DNA of 64,000 nucleotides, from assembly GCF_002531755.2 (NCBI RefSeq), contig NZ_CP035002.1, positions 62,001 through 126,000 on the forward strand, in the 5' to 3' direction. Every line of letters begins with the position of its first letter. The first letter of the stretch is position 1. The position numbers and the translations under genes were made by a program. Positions 46,191 through 55,168 of this stretch are shown here, piece by piece. The notes beneath the pieces were generated by a model. It saw nothing but the letters and a program-made list of their open reading frames with translations, was not told the DNA's origin and did not search any database. This stretch comes from Rhizobium acidisoli (lineage in GTDB: Bacteria > Pseudomonadota > Alphaproteobacteria > Rhizobiales > Rhizobiaceae).

Positions 46191-48020
46191 ATGGATAGCA
46201 TCGTCGATCATCGCAAACCAAGGCTGGTATTCTTCCAATGGGACCATCAGCCCAATGCGAACGCCGCCGGTTATCTGCTGCTGCATATGCAGCAGCAGGT
46301 CAAATGCCTCGCCACACACTTCGATGTCGTCGTCATAAACCGCGACTGTGATTATGCAGAAATATGCGATCGGTACGAACCGGATCTGACGCTGTTTGAA
46401 AGCGGCTACCGGTCACACGGGTCACAGCGGATAAAAATTACCAACACCAATGCCGAAGTTCCGAAGCTTGGCCTTCACAACGCAGATCCATGGTGCGACC
46501 GGCGCAGTGGTTTCCTTTCCGATATGGAGCAATGGGGTATCGAGACATATTTCTCGATTGGAACCAAGACGCCCGAATACATGCCGGAGCTCAAGGATAG
46601 TCTATTCGTCTGGCCAAACTTCATCGACCCCGAAGTCTATCACGACTATGGCCAGCAGAAGATCATACCGGTCACGCTCACGGGCCAAGTCTATGGCCTT
46701 TACCCCTGGCGGCAGAATGTCTTCCCAATAATCCGCGACCGCTATCCCTGCCTCGTCTCGCCGCAACACACCTATGAGAGCAAGCTTGCTTCTCAGTTGT
46801 TGTCGGGAGAAGCCTATGCACGCGTCCTCAACGCGAGCTTCGTCGTCCCCACATGTGGTACTGCGGGAGGCGAGGTTGTGCGGAAGCACTTCGAGATCCC
46901 CGCGGCAAACGCCTGTCTATTGACGGAACGAACGCCAGCAGTTGAGGCCGCTGGCTTTTCCGATATGGAAAACTGCGTCTTTGCCGATCAGCATAACGTG
47001 GTTGAACGGTTGGAATACCTCTTTGCTCATCCCGATGAGATAAAGCGTATCGCGAAAGCTGGCTACGATTTGGTCCACTCACGCCATACGCTGAAGCATA
47101 GAGCGCAAATATATCAATGGTATATGCTGAACAGGAGCCTGCGATCCGGTGAAAAGATCGTCCAGCCCGGGCCCTTCGATGATCTTATAAAGGTCGAAAG
47201 CATCTCACAGCGAGGCAGCGTCCATGTTGTTGGTGCGGCGGGCGATCGCGCTTTGCTGAAGCAGGGCGATTTGTTTCTTGAACAGGGCAGGGTAGAGGAG
47301 GCCAAGAACTGTTATGACCGCTGCCTGGACTATGTGTCCTACCTGCCTGAAGCCAAACTCCGTCTTGCCATCTGCGCATTGCGCGACGGCGATGCTGATC
47401 GCGCCTATGACCTTTTGGTGAATCTAGTCAAGATAACGATGATCGACTATGGGGCAAGCGACCCGGATCCGGTCGAATGGGCATATTTTCTGCTTGCTTT
47501 GGTCTGCAAAGGGCACTTTGAGCAGGCGCGAAGGTTGCGGCACTTTTATCCGTCTCTGTCCCACGACGAACTCCGGCGCGTGTGCCTTATCCTCGATCAA
47601 CCGGGTCGCGAAAGCAATCGGGTTGCCGCGGAACGGCACTGCAGCGATCGAAAAAGCATTCACCAGATTCCCAAGCGGAGCGATCACGAGTGGCTTTCAT
47701 GGGTTGCCGATATTCTTGAGCGTTGTCAGAAGTCAGATCTTGCGAATGCTCTTCGTTACGTCCCACTTCCCGTGAACAAAACCGGCGGGCGTGAGGCACC
47801 TTTACGCGTCAAAAGTCATCTTTCTTGGCGCCCGCGATTTTATCTGGGCATTGATGGCCTATTGATCAAAATGGGTCTGAACAGCGTAAGGCCCAACGTG
47901 CCACCTCTGCCGGAGTTCGGATATCTTCGGCAGCTTGCACGAGGTCTGGTTCCCCGTTCGCAAAGAGGTCAGTTACGCAGGATCCGAATGGTGCTCTCCA
48001 AGCCTACAATTGGACGTTAG
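46191..48020 (+). CDS. Glycosyltransferase-like protein with TPR region
   Basis: 609 residues. The first 320 resemble GT-B glycosyltransferases of the CgeB-like type: a RLVFFQWDHQPNANAAGYLL start, then CGTAGGEVVRKHFEIPAAN and a GT1-like C-terminal FADQHNVVERLEYLFAHPDEI. A TPR-like helical repeat follows (AKNCYDRCLDYVSYLPEAKLRLA), then a basic tail. The gene begins five bases after uxs. It may modify the polymer or recruit partners through the TPR. The donor is unknown. Confidence 0.75.
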   Translation: MDSIVDHRKPRLVFFQWDHQPNANAAGYLLLHMQQQVKCLATHFDVVVINRDCDYAEICDRYEPDLTLFESGYRSHGSQRIKITNTNAEVPKLGLHNADPWCDRRSGFLSDMEQWGIETYFSIGTKTPEYMPELKDSLFVWPNFIDPEVYHDYGQQKIIPVTLTGQVYGLYPWRQNVFPIIRDRYPCLVSPQHTYESKLASQLLSGEAYARVLNASFVVPTCGTAGGEVVRKHFEIPAANACLLTERTPAVEAAGFSDMENCVFADQHNVVERLEYLFAHPDEIKRIAKAGYDLVHSRHTLKHRAQIYQWYMLNRSLRSGEKIVQPGPFDDLIKVESISQRGSVHVVGAAGDRALLKQGDLFLEQGRVEEAKNCYDRCLDYVSYLPEAKLRLAICALRDGDADRAYDLLVNLVKITMIDYGASDPDPVEWAYFLLALVCKGHFEQARRLRHFYPSLSHDELRRVCLILDQPGRESNRVAAERHCSDRKSIHQIPKRSDHEWLSWVADILERCQKSDLANALRYVPLPVNKTGGREAPLRVKSHLSWRPRFYLGIDGLLIKMGLNSVRPNVPPLPEFGYLRQLARGLVPRSQRGQLRRIRMVLSKPTIGR

Positions 48021-48234
48021 CAATTGCCACATGTATGCGAGGCTTAAAACTGAAGGTGCACGTCACAATTTCCGCTGAATTCGGCCGCTACCGCAAGGGG
48101 TGCTGCCGTGTCACGAAAGTTGCATCGGTGGCCGATTTGCTTTGCGGCCACCAACGAGATTTAAGGTCGTCTTTGCTTGTGCAGTGAAGAAAGATTTGCC
48201 CAACAATGGTGTCAGGACAACGTCTTATTCACAC

Positions 48235-49029
48235 TCACGCCGGAAGACTAGTTTGGAACAAGTCGTTAAGCTTGAACACAACTTCCGTCCTGTTCGTTGC
48301 CTTGACCTTTTTCATGATGTTGCGGACATGCACCTTTACGGTGCTTTCTCGCAGGTTGAGTTCATAGGCAATAATCTTGTTCGCCTTTCCGCGCCGCAGT
48401 GCCGCGACGACTTCGGCTTGGCGATCCGTGAATATCCCGGCCAGCGGATGCGTTGTCGGGTTGTTCGACTGCAGCAAGTGACGCATGGCGAACAGAGCGC
48501 TTGCGGGCACGAAAAGTCCTCCTGCTACCGATAGCGCGATCAGCTCCATGCAGACGCTAATGCTGACGGAGGCGGGTATGTAGCCCTTTGCTCCGTAATC
48601 GATCGCCCTCACGATCTGGGCGAAATCGTCACTATCGGACAATATGATGACCGGTGTCGACACGAATTCCGACGAAAGACTCTTGATCTGCTCCGAAACG
48701 ACAGGGTCGTCGACCGTCTTGCCGCCGACGTTCAAGAGTATTGCCGAAAGCGGAGGGTATTCTTCACGCTTTTGCTTCCACTCTTCAATCGATCCGAACG
48801 CCAGAATCACGAAATCCGCTGTGTGGGCGGCCATGCATTGCGCAAGGCAATGCCGATCTAGTTCCCTCTTGTCAAGAATGACAAGCGAGTGCTTTGACTT
48901 TGACGCTCCGGCAAACGCTGTCGAACCATCGTCTATCTCTAACGGAAGAGATATGTTTTCCTGCCTGTGGCTTATATTTATTGTATCCAACGCCCCATCC
49001 TCCCAGCCTTTTTCTACGCGGTACTTCAA
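48235..49029 (-). CDS. LuxR-type (NarL-like) regulator with altered receiver
   Basis: 264 residues. The C-terminal HTH has the LuxR signature (TDRQAEVVAALRRGKANKIIAYE, then LRESTVKVHVRNIMKKVKATN). In the receiver the phosphorylated Asp appears replaced by Asn (AILLNVGGK), and the conserved Lys is absent (GAKGYIPASV), so phosphorylation is unlikely. It sits between two polysaccharide operons, facing the opposite way, and is the obvious local regulator, though its targets are unknown. Confidence 0.85.
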   Translation of the reverse strand: MKYRVEKGWEDGALDTINISHRQENISLPLEIDDGSTAFAGASKSKHSLVILDKRELDRHCLAQCMAAHTADFVILAFGSIEEWKQKREEYPPLSAILLNVGGKTVDDPVVSEQIKSLSSEFVSTPVIILSDSDDFAQIVRAIDYGAKGYIPASVSISVCMELIALSVAGGLFVPASALFAMRHLLQSNNPTTHPLAGIFTDRQAEVVAALRRGKANKIIAYELNLRESTVKVHVRNIMKKVKATNRTEVVFKLNDLFQTSLPA

Positions 49030-49554
49030 AGTCGAATATCAAACTCCTCTGTAAATAAGGGAGTTTAATTACCAGAAGTGCTAATTTAATACCACAGTTC
49101 CAAGGATGTTAAACTAATTAATAGTGGTTACCCCAACACATAGGTTCCACGGACAGATACAAATGGTTACGTCGTTGAAACTGATCGATCTGTGGCTAGT
49201 TCATTTGTATGTCGACCCATCAGGTTGCTACATATATTCAGTTGTACTCGCTAAACCCATGTAAACTATGCCCGTCCTCGACGTGGAGAATCAGGATCGC
49301 TCGGCGCGTGACCTGTCGCTGCCGATGGTCGATGGTCATAGCTGTTCGCATGCGCTTGTCATCCAATTTTCGTAAGCAGATACGCCTTTTGGTGAATGAG
49401 CTTCAACGTTTTGTTTCTTTACTCAGATGAAGAAAACAATTCTTTTTGAAGGGAAGGAAATATTTGCTCTGACGAAACGAAACCTTGGATGCATTCTTGC
49501 GATGGCCGGTTTCACCCACGTCAGGGCCTGTTAAAGCGTAGGGGGCGAGTTGGG
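49030..49554. other. AT-rich intergenic region before the amino-sugar operon
   Basis: About 525 bases, AT-richer than its surroundings, between the LuxR-type gene and the acyltransferase. It should hold divergent promoters for the regulator and the six-gene operon. I see no definite operator or RNA gene. Confidence 0.45.
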
Positions 49555-50058
49555 ATGATTGCATCGAACGTCAACCTGGGTGACGGCTGCGTTATCCACC
49601 ATCGGGATCTTGTGAATCTATACGGCTGTACGATCGGCTCGGGAACGCGCATCGGCACCTTCGTTGAAATCCAGAAAAACGTCCTCGTCGGAAAAGACTG
49701 CAAGATCTCCAGCCATTCCTTCCTCTGTGAAGGCGTGACGCTGGAGGACGGCGTTTTTATCGGCCACGGGGTCATGTTCACCAATGATACCTACCCGCGC
49801 GCCGTCAATTCGGACGGCAGTCTGCAGACGGAGGCCGACTGGGTCGTCATCCCCACTCTGGTCAAGCGCCACGCATCGATCGGCAGCAACGCCACCATTC
49901 TGCCCGGCGTGACGATCGGAGAGGCCGCACAGGTCGGCGCCGGCGCTGTCGTAACGAAGGATGTGCCTGCCGGCGCCATTGTTGCCGGCGTTCCGGCTAG
50001 AATCACCGGTCGCGTTCATGACCGGTCAGTTGACATGCAAGTGTTGGGAGGAATGTGA
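49555..50058 (+). CDS. Left-handed beta-helix acyltransferase (WbpD/WlbB-like)
   Basis: 167 residues from the ATG at 49555; a longer frame to 49489 is unlikely. Hexapeptide repeats run through most of it (VNLGDGCVIHHRD, VLVGKDCKISSHS, VTLEDGVFIGHGVMFTND, ATILPGVTIGEAAQVGAGAVV). The FTNDTYPRA segment is typical of the WbpD-type N-acetyltransferases acting on UDP-3-amino sugars. The following genes encode a matching dehydrogenase and aminotransferase. It overlaps the next gene (TGATG). Confidence 0.85.
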   Translation: MIASNVNLGDGCVIHHRDLVNLYGCTIGSGTRIGTFVEIQKNVLVGKDCKISSHSFLCEGVTLEDGVFIGHGVMFTNDTYPRAVNSDGSLQTEADWVVIPTLVKRHASIGSNATILPGVTIGEAAQVGAGAVVTKDVPAGAIVAGVPARITGRVHDRSVDMQVLGGM

Positions 50059-51095
50059 TGATCGGCATTGCTGTAGTTGGGTATGGGTATTGGGGCCCGA
50101 ACCTGGTTCGTAACATCTCGGAAGCGGCCGGCGCGCAGCTCCTTTCAGTTTGTGATCTGAACGTCGAACGGCTGGCGGCCGTCAAAAGCCGGTATCCCGC
50201 AGTGACGATCACCGACAATTTCGAGGAAGTTCTGCGCGATCCGAGAGTGGATGCAATCGCCATCGCAACGCCGGTCTCGACCCATTTCAAGCTCGCAATG
50301 CAGGCGATGATGGCCGGAAAGCATGTGTTTGTCGAAAAGCCGATGGCGTCGACGACGGAGGAAGCCGCCCGGATGGTCGAGGAAGCCGCGCGCAGACGCC
50401 TCGTACTGGCCGTGGATCATACCTTCGTTCACACCGGCGCCGTCCGCAAGATGCGCGAACTGGTCGAAAGCGGCTTGGGCGACATGTATTACTACGACTC
50501 GGTCCGGGTCAATCTGGGGCTCTTCCAGCACGATGTCAGCGTTATCTGGGATCTCGCGGTGCACGATCTGTCCATCCTGGACCATGTTGTGCAGGAAAGG
50601 CCGGTGGCTGTTTCTGCGACGGGCATGAGCCATGTGCTTGGCGAGCCGGAGAACATCGCCTATCTGACGCTTTTCTTCGAAAGCAAGCTTATCGCCCACA
50701 TCCACGTCAATTGGCTGGCGCCCGTCAAGGTGCGCCGCACACTGATCGGCGGCAGCAACAAGATGGTCGTCTACGATGATCTGGAGCCCAGCGAAAAGAT
50801 CAAGGTGTACGACAAGGGCATCACGCTGAACCCGAATTCCCAGGCCTACGGCGAAAAGGTGCATCAGATGATGGTCGGCTACCGCAGCGGCGACATGTGG
50901 GCGCCCAAGCTCGATATGACCGAGGCGTTGAAACGCGAGCTGGATCAGTTCGTCGATTGCATCGAGCAGAATTCGCGGCCCATCACCGATGGCCAAGCCG
51001 GGCTGCGCGTTGTTCGCATCCTTGAATCCGCAAGCCGGTCGCTCGCCCAGCGCGGTCGCATCATCGAGCTCGAAGAGGCGAGGCGCATTGCATGA
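50058..51095 (+). CDS. Gfo/Idh/MocA-family sugar dehydrogenase (WbpB/WlbA-like)
   Basis: 345 residues from the ATG at 50058. The Rossmann start AVVGYGYWGPNLVRNI, the GKHVFVEKPMA loop (Lys-Pro) and a C-terminal substrate domain match the WlbA/WbpB subfamily. These enzymes oxidise C3 of a UDP-N-acetyl-hexosaminuronate to give a 3-keto sugar. With the neighbouring aminotransferase and acetyltransferase it would make a 2,3-diacetamido sugar. No UDP-GlcNAc 6-dehydrogenase is seen in the window. Confidence 0.88.
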   Translation: MIGIAVVGYGYWGPNLVRNISEAAGAQLLSVCDLNVERLAAVKSRYPAVTITDNFEEVLRDPRVDAIAIATPVSTHFKLAMQAMMAGKHVFVEKPMASTTEEAARMVEEAARRRLVLAVDHTFVHTGAVRKMRELVESGLGDMYYYDSVRVNLGLFQHDVSVIWDLAVHDLSILDHVVQERPVAVSATGMSHVLGEPENIAYLTLFFESKLIAHIHVNWLAPVKVRRTLIGGSNKMVVYDDLEPSEKIKVYDKGITLNPNSQAYGEKVHQMMVGYRSGDMWAPKLDMTEALKRELDQFVDCIEQNSRPITDGQAGLRVVRILESASRSLAQRGRIIELEEARRIA

Positions 51096-52195
51096 TCCCG
51101 TTCCTGGACCTCAAAGCACAATATCAATCGATCAAGAGCGAAATCGACGCCGCCGTGCTCGGCGTGCTCGGCTCGGGACAATACATACTGGGCGAGGAGG
51201 TCGCCCGGCTCGAGCAGGAATTCGCGGATTATTGCAACGTCAAACATGCGATAGCCGTCAACACCGGGACGAGCGCCCTGCATCTGTCGCTGCTGGCGGC
51301 AGGTGTCGGACCCGGCGATGAAGTCATCACCGTGCCGTTTACCTTCGTCGCGACCGTGTCGGCGATCTGCTACGCAGGTGCACGGCCGGTGTTCGTCGAT
51401 GTCGAGCCCGTGACGCTGACGATGGATCCGGCTCAGCTCGAGGCAAAGATCACTCCCAGAACCAAGGCCATTATTCCCGTCCATCTCTACGGTCAGATGG
51501 CCGATATGGACGCGATCAAGGCCATTGCCGACCACCACCGGATACCGGTCATCGAGGACGCCTGCCAGGCTCATGGAGCGCAGTACAAAGGCGCGCGCGC
51601 CGGCAGCATCGGCGCTTCCGGTTGCTTCAGTTTCTATCCCGGCAAGAATCTCGGCGCCTGCGGCGAGGGCGGTATCGTCGTCACCAACAGCGACGATCAG
51701 GCCAAGACGATGCGCATGCTGCGCGACTGGGGTCAGGAACAGCGTTATCACCATCTGCTGAAGGGCTTCAACTACCGCATGGATGCTATTCAAGGTGCGA
51801 TCCTGCGCATCAAGCTCCGACATCTCGAAGCCTGGACCGAAGCGCGGCGCGCCCATGGCCGCCGCTATTCGCTGCTGCTCGGCGGTTCGCCGAATTTGAG
51901 GACGCCTGTCGAAGTCGCCGACCGGCGCCACGTCTACCACGTCTATGCCATCAGAAGCCGCGATCGCGACGAGCTTCAGCGCGTGCTGAGCGCCGAGGGC
52001 ATCCAGTCCGGGCTGCACTATCCGATCCCCGTTCACCTGCAGAAGGCCCATGCCGACCTTGGGTACCAGGCCGGCGATTTCCCAATCTCGGAAGCCGCCG
52101 CACGGGAGGTGCTCTCGCTGCCGATCTATCCCGAGATGCCGGCGTGGCACGTCGATCAGGTGGCCGCTGCGCTGGAGTACGCCTATGTCAGCTAG
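51092..52195 (+). CDS. DegT/DnrJ/EryC1/StrS-family sugar aminotransferase (WbpE-like)
   Basis: 367 residues. A PLP aminotransferase with AVNTGTSALHLSLLAAGVGPGDEVI, the FSFYPGKNLGACGEGG loop with Lys185 as the Schiff-base residue, and YRMDAIQGAIL. It would transaminate the 3-keto sugar made by the preceding dehydrogenase. ATGA overlap with that gene and with the following acyltransferase shows tight coupling. Confidence 0.92.
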   Translation: MIPFLDLKAQYQSIKSEIDAAVLGVLGSGQYILGEEVARLEQEFADYCNVKHAIAVNTGTSALHLSLLAAGVGPGDEVITVPFTFVATVSAICYAGARPVFVDVEPVTLTMDPAQLEAKITPRTKAIIPVHLYGQMADMDAIKAIADHHRIPVIEDACQAHGAQYKGARAGSIGASGCFSFYPGKNLGACGEGGIVVTNSDDQAKTMRMLRDWGQEQRYHHLLKGFNYRMDAIQGAILRIKLRHLEAWTEARRAHGRRYSLLLGGSPNLRTPVEVADRRHVYHVYAIRSRDRDELQRVLSAEGIQSGLHYPIPVHLQKAHADLGYQAGDFPISEAAAREVLSLPIYPEMPAWHVDQVAAALEYAYVS

Positions 52196-52904
52196 TCGTG
52201 CCGGTGAGGCCCGAGTCGTACAGGCGGTCCATGGCCGTCATGAAAGGCCGGCGGACCCGGCCTACCAGGCTGGGTTGGCCGAAGAACTCAGGCAATCTTA
52301 TGGGCGCGCCGGCCTGATCGAGCTCTACGGTCGTTTTGCGGCCGGGGACGGTGTGATCGATACTCTGATGCGAAAAGCCATCTGGCAAGCCATTGCGCGG
52401 CGCTGCGGCACGGGATTGCAGGTTGCAGGCGGTGCCGGTTTCAAGCATCCGGAAACTTTCGAAATCGGCAATGGCGTGTTCATTGGCGCCCAGGCCTATA
52501 TCCAGGGACGCTTCGACGGCACTTGCGTGATCGGCGACAATGTCTGGATCGGCCCGATGGCCTATTTCGACGCGCGCGACCTGGTGATCGAGGATTGTGT
52601 CGGTTGGGGACCTGGCGCCAAGGTGCTTGGTTCCAGCCACACGGCCCTGCCGGTGGATGTGCCGATCATCCGCACGGATCTCGAAATCAAGCCGGTCCGT
52701 ATCGGCGCATGGGCCGACATCGGCACCAACGCCACAATTCTTCCCGGCGTGACCATCGGCAAGGGCGCGATCGTCGGTGCGGGCGCCGTTGTCGTCTCGG
52801 ATGTCGAGCCGTTTTCAGTTGTCGTCGGCGTGCCGGCGAAGTTCACACGCTGGCGCACGGAGGCTGATCCTGTGCTGGATATATCGCATGGAGGAAGATC
52901 GTGA
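52185..52904 (+). CDS. Left-handed beta-helix acyltransferase
   Basis: 239 residues from the ATG at 52185, overlapping the aminotransferase end. A helical N-terminal part (about 95 residues) is followed by hexapeptide repeats (ETFEIGNGVFIGAQAYIQG, CVIGDNVWIGPMAYFDA, ATILPGVTIGKGAIVGAGAVV). The GSSHTALP loop resembles maltose/galactoside-type acetyltransferases, where this His is catalytic. It probably O- or N-acylates a sugar of the repeat. Confidence 0.85.
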   Translation: MSASRAGEARVVQAVHGRHERPADPAYQAGLAEELRQSYGRAGLIELYGRFAAGDGVIDTLMRKAIWQAIARRCGTGLQVAGGAGFKHPETFEIGNGVFIGAQAYIQGRFDGTCVIGDNVWIGPMAYFDARDLVIEDCVGWGPGAKVLGSSHTALPVDVPIIRTDLEIKPVRIGAWADIGTNATILPGVTIGKGAIVGAGAVVVSDVEPFSVVVGVPAKFTRWRTEADPVLDISHGGRS

Positions 52905-53872
52905 GAAATCAACGGGTGCTCATTACCGGCGGCGCCGGCCTGATCGGGTCGCATATTGCCGATCTCGTCGCATTGGAAAAACCGCGTGAGATTATCATTC
53001 TCGACAACTTCGTGCGCGGACGCCGGGATAATCTCAGTACGGCAATAGCCAGCGGGTACGTTAACATCATCGAGGGAGATATCCGCGACAGAGCCCTTCT
53101 GGCAAAAACCTTCGAAGGCGTCGATATCGTGTTCCATCAGGCCGCCATCCGCATCACGCAATGCGCGGAAGAGCCACGACTGGCTTTTGATGTCCTTGCG
53201 GAGGGCACGTTCAACGTTCTCGAAACTGCCGTCAAGGCAGGGGTTTCGAAGGTGGTCGCTGCTTCCTCGGCTTCTGTTCTGGGACTGGCCGAGAGCTTTC
53301 CAACGACCGAAGAGCATCATCCATACAATAATCGGACGATCTACGGCGCGGCGAAGGTATTCAACGAGGGGCTGATGCGCAGCTTTGCGGAAATGTACGG
53401 CCTGCGCTATGTGGCGCTCCGTTATTTCAACGTCTACGGGCCGCGCATGGACGTTTACGGCGCCTATACGGAAGTTCTGATCCGTTGGATGGAGCGTCTG
53501 GCGGCGGGAATGCCGCCCCTCGTCTACGGCGACGGCAGTCAGACGATGGACTTCGTCGATGCCCGTGACATCGCCCGCGCAAACATTTTGGCGGCGAAAA
53601 GCGATGTCACGGACGAAGTGTTCAACGTCGCGAGCGGCACGGAAATAAGCCTGCTGCAACTCGCGAAAATGCTGAGCGACATTATGGGTTCTTCAGTTGA
53701 GCCGGAGCACAAAGAAGCCCGCACGGTCAACGGCGTGACTCGTCGTCTTGCCGATATCAGCAAGGCCGAACGGCTCCTCGGCTTCAAGACGGAGATCTCC
53801 ATGGAGCAAGGGCTTCGTGATCTCGTTGCCTGGTGGCAAATGCAGACCGACGCAGGGGGGCAGGCAGCATGA
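52901..53872 (+). CDS. NAD-dependent sugar epimerase/dehydratase
   Basis: 323 residues, an extended SDR. It has the GGAGLIGSHIADL start, VFHQAAIRITQC, the catalytic Tyr-Lys in IYGAAKVFNEGL and RYFNVYGPRMDVYGAYTEVL. It resembles UDP-glucose 4-epimerase and related 4,6-dehydratases, with the substrate unknown. The GTG start overlaps the previous stop and the stop overlaps the next start. Confidence 0.88.
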   Translation: MRNQRVLITGGAGLIGSHIADLVALEKPREIIILDNFVRGRRDNLSTAIASGYVNIIEGDIRDRALLAKTFEGVDIVFHQAAIRITQCAEEPRLAFDVLAEGTFNVLETAVKAGVSKVVAASSASVLGLAESFPTTEEHHPYNNRTIYGAAKVFNEGLMRSFAEMYGLRYVALRYFNVYGPRMDVYGAYTEVLIRWMERLAAGMPPLVYGDGSQTMDFVDARDIARANILAAKSDVTDEVFNVASGTEISLLQLAKMLSDIMGSSVEPEHKEARTVNGVTRRLADISKAERLLGFKTEISMEQGLRDLVAWWQMQTDAGGQAA

Positions 53873-55086
53873 GTTCATCTCAATCGACAATTCCTGTCGC
53901 CAAACCCGTCCTCGGCGAGGAAGAGGCTGAAGCTGCGCGCCGCGTCATTCTGTCGGGATGGGTGACGCAGGGGCCGGAGGTCGCCGCTTTCGAGCGTGAA
54001 TTCGCTGCCTTTGTGGGCGCCGCGCATGCTTGTGCCATGTCCAACTGCACCACCGCGTTACATCTGGCGCTGAAGGCGGTCGGCGTATCCGCCGGCGATG
54101 AAGTCGTGACCGTCAGCCATTCTTTCATCGCGACCGCCAATGCGGTTCGATACTGCGATGCGCTGCCCGTTTTCGTCGATATCGAAGACGATGGTTACAA
54201 TATCGACGCCAATCTGATCGAGCGGGCAATCACGCCTCGGACCAAGGCAATTCTCTGCGTGCATCAACTCGGCATGCCTTGTGATCTTCGCGCCATCGTC
54301 GAGATCGGCAAGCGCCATCAGATACCGATCATCGAGGATGCTGCCTGTGCGACGGGAAGCGAAATCCTGTGGGACGGGCGTTGGGAAAAGATCGGCAAAG
54401 CACATGGTGACATTGCGTGCTTCTCCTTCCACCCCAGGAAGGTCGTCACCACCGGCGATGGCGGTATGTTGACCACGGCCAATCCCGAATATGACCGGAA
54501 GTTCCGGCTCTGGCGCCAGCACGGCATGAGCGTCACCGATGCCGTCCGTCACGGCTCGAAGCAGGTGATCTTCGAAGACTATGACGAGTTGGGTTACAAT
54601 TACCGGATGACCGATCTTCAGGCGGCCGTCGGTCGCGAGCAATTGCGGCGGCTGCCGGAGTTGGTTGCCCAGCGCAGGCTGCTTGCCGAGCAATATTGCG
54701 AACGTCTGCAGACGATTGCCGGGCTTTCTCTCCCGGCCGAACCGCGCTGGGCTCGCAGCAACTGGCAGAGCTTCTGTGTGAGATTGCCCGATACGGTCGA
54801 CCAGCGGGCGGTCATGCAGACGCTGCTCGATCAGGGTATCTCGACCCGGCGTGGTGTGATGAACATTCATCTGGAGGGAGCCTATTCAGGTGAGAGCTCC
54901 TACCGCGCTGCCACGAGCTTGATGCGGAGCGTATCTGCGCAGCAGCAAACGATCATCCTGCCGCTTTATGCCCAGATGACGGTGTCCGACATGGACCGGG
55001 TTGTCGAGGCACTTCGCGCCGCCGTTGCCGACGCGACCGTCGGAGCCGTCAACGTGCAACGTGCCAAGGATGTCGCTGTCGCCTGA
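53869..55086 (+). CDS. DegT/DnrJ/EryC1/StrS-family aminotransferase
   Basis: 405 residues from the ATG at 53869. PLP motifs: the AMSNCTTALHLALKAVGVSAGDEVV block, Lys191 in FHPRKVVTTGDGG and YRMTDLQAAVG. Last of the six-gene operon and distinct from the 51092 paralog. With the epimerase upstream it may make a 4-amino-sugar nucleotide. A strong hairpin follows. Confidence 0.92.
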   Translation: MSSSQSTIPVAKPVLGEEEAEAARRVILSGWVTQGPEVAAFEREFAAFVGAAHACAMSNCTTALHLALKAVGVSAGDEVVTVSHSFIATANAVRYCDALPVFVDIEDDGYNIDANLIERAITPRTKAILCVHQLGMPCDLRAIVEIGKRHQIPIIEDAACATGSEILWDGRWEKIGKAHGDIACFSFHPRKVVTTGDGGMLTTANPEYDRKFRLWRQHGMSVTDAVRHGSKQVIFEDYDELGYNYRMTDLQAAVGREQLRRLPELVAQRRLLAEQYCERLQTIAGLSLPAEPRWARSNWQSFCVRLPDTVDQRAVMQTLLDQGISTRRGVMNIHLEGAYSGESSYRAATSLMRSVSAQQQTIILPLYAQMTVSDMDRVVEALRAAVADATVGAVNVQRAKDVAVA

Positions 55087-55108
55087 ACCCGCATTTGCCT
55101 GACGTAAC

Positions 55109-55168
55109 AATCGGCATAACCAACAATGCGCGTATCTTCGGATGCGCGCATTGTTCGTTATGCCGATT
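55109..55168. terminator. Long bidirectional hairpin between converging operons
   Basis: AATCGGCATAAC (55109-55120) and AACAATGCGCG pair with CGCGCATTGTT and GTTATGCCGATT (55145-55168). This makes about 23 base pairs with one mismatch and a loop of about 12 bases. The right arm includes the last codons and stop of the flippase gene. It should stop transcription from both directions. Alternatively it could work as an mRNA end-stabiliser. Confidence 0.8.
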
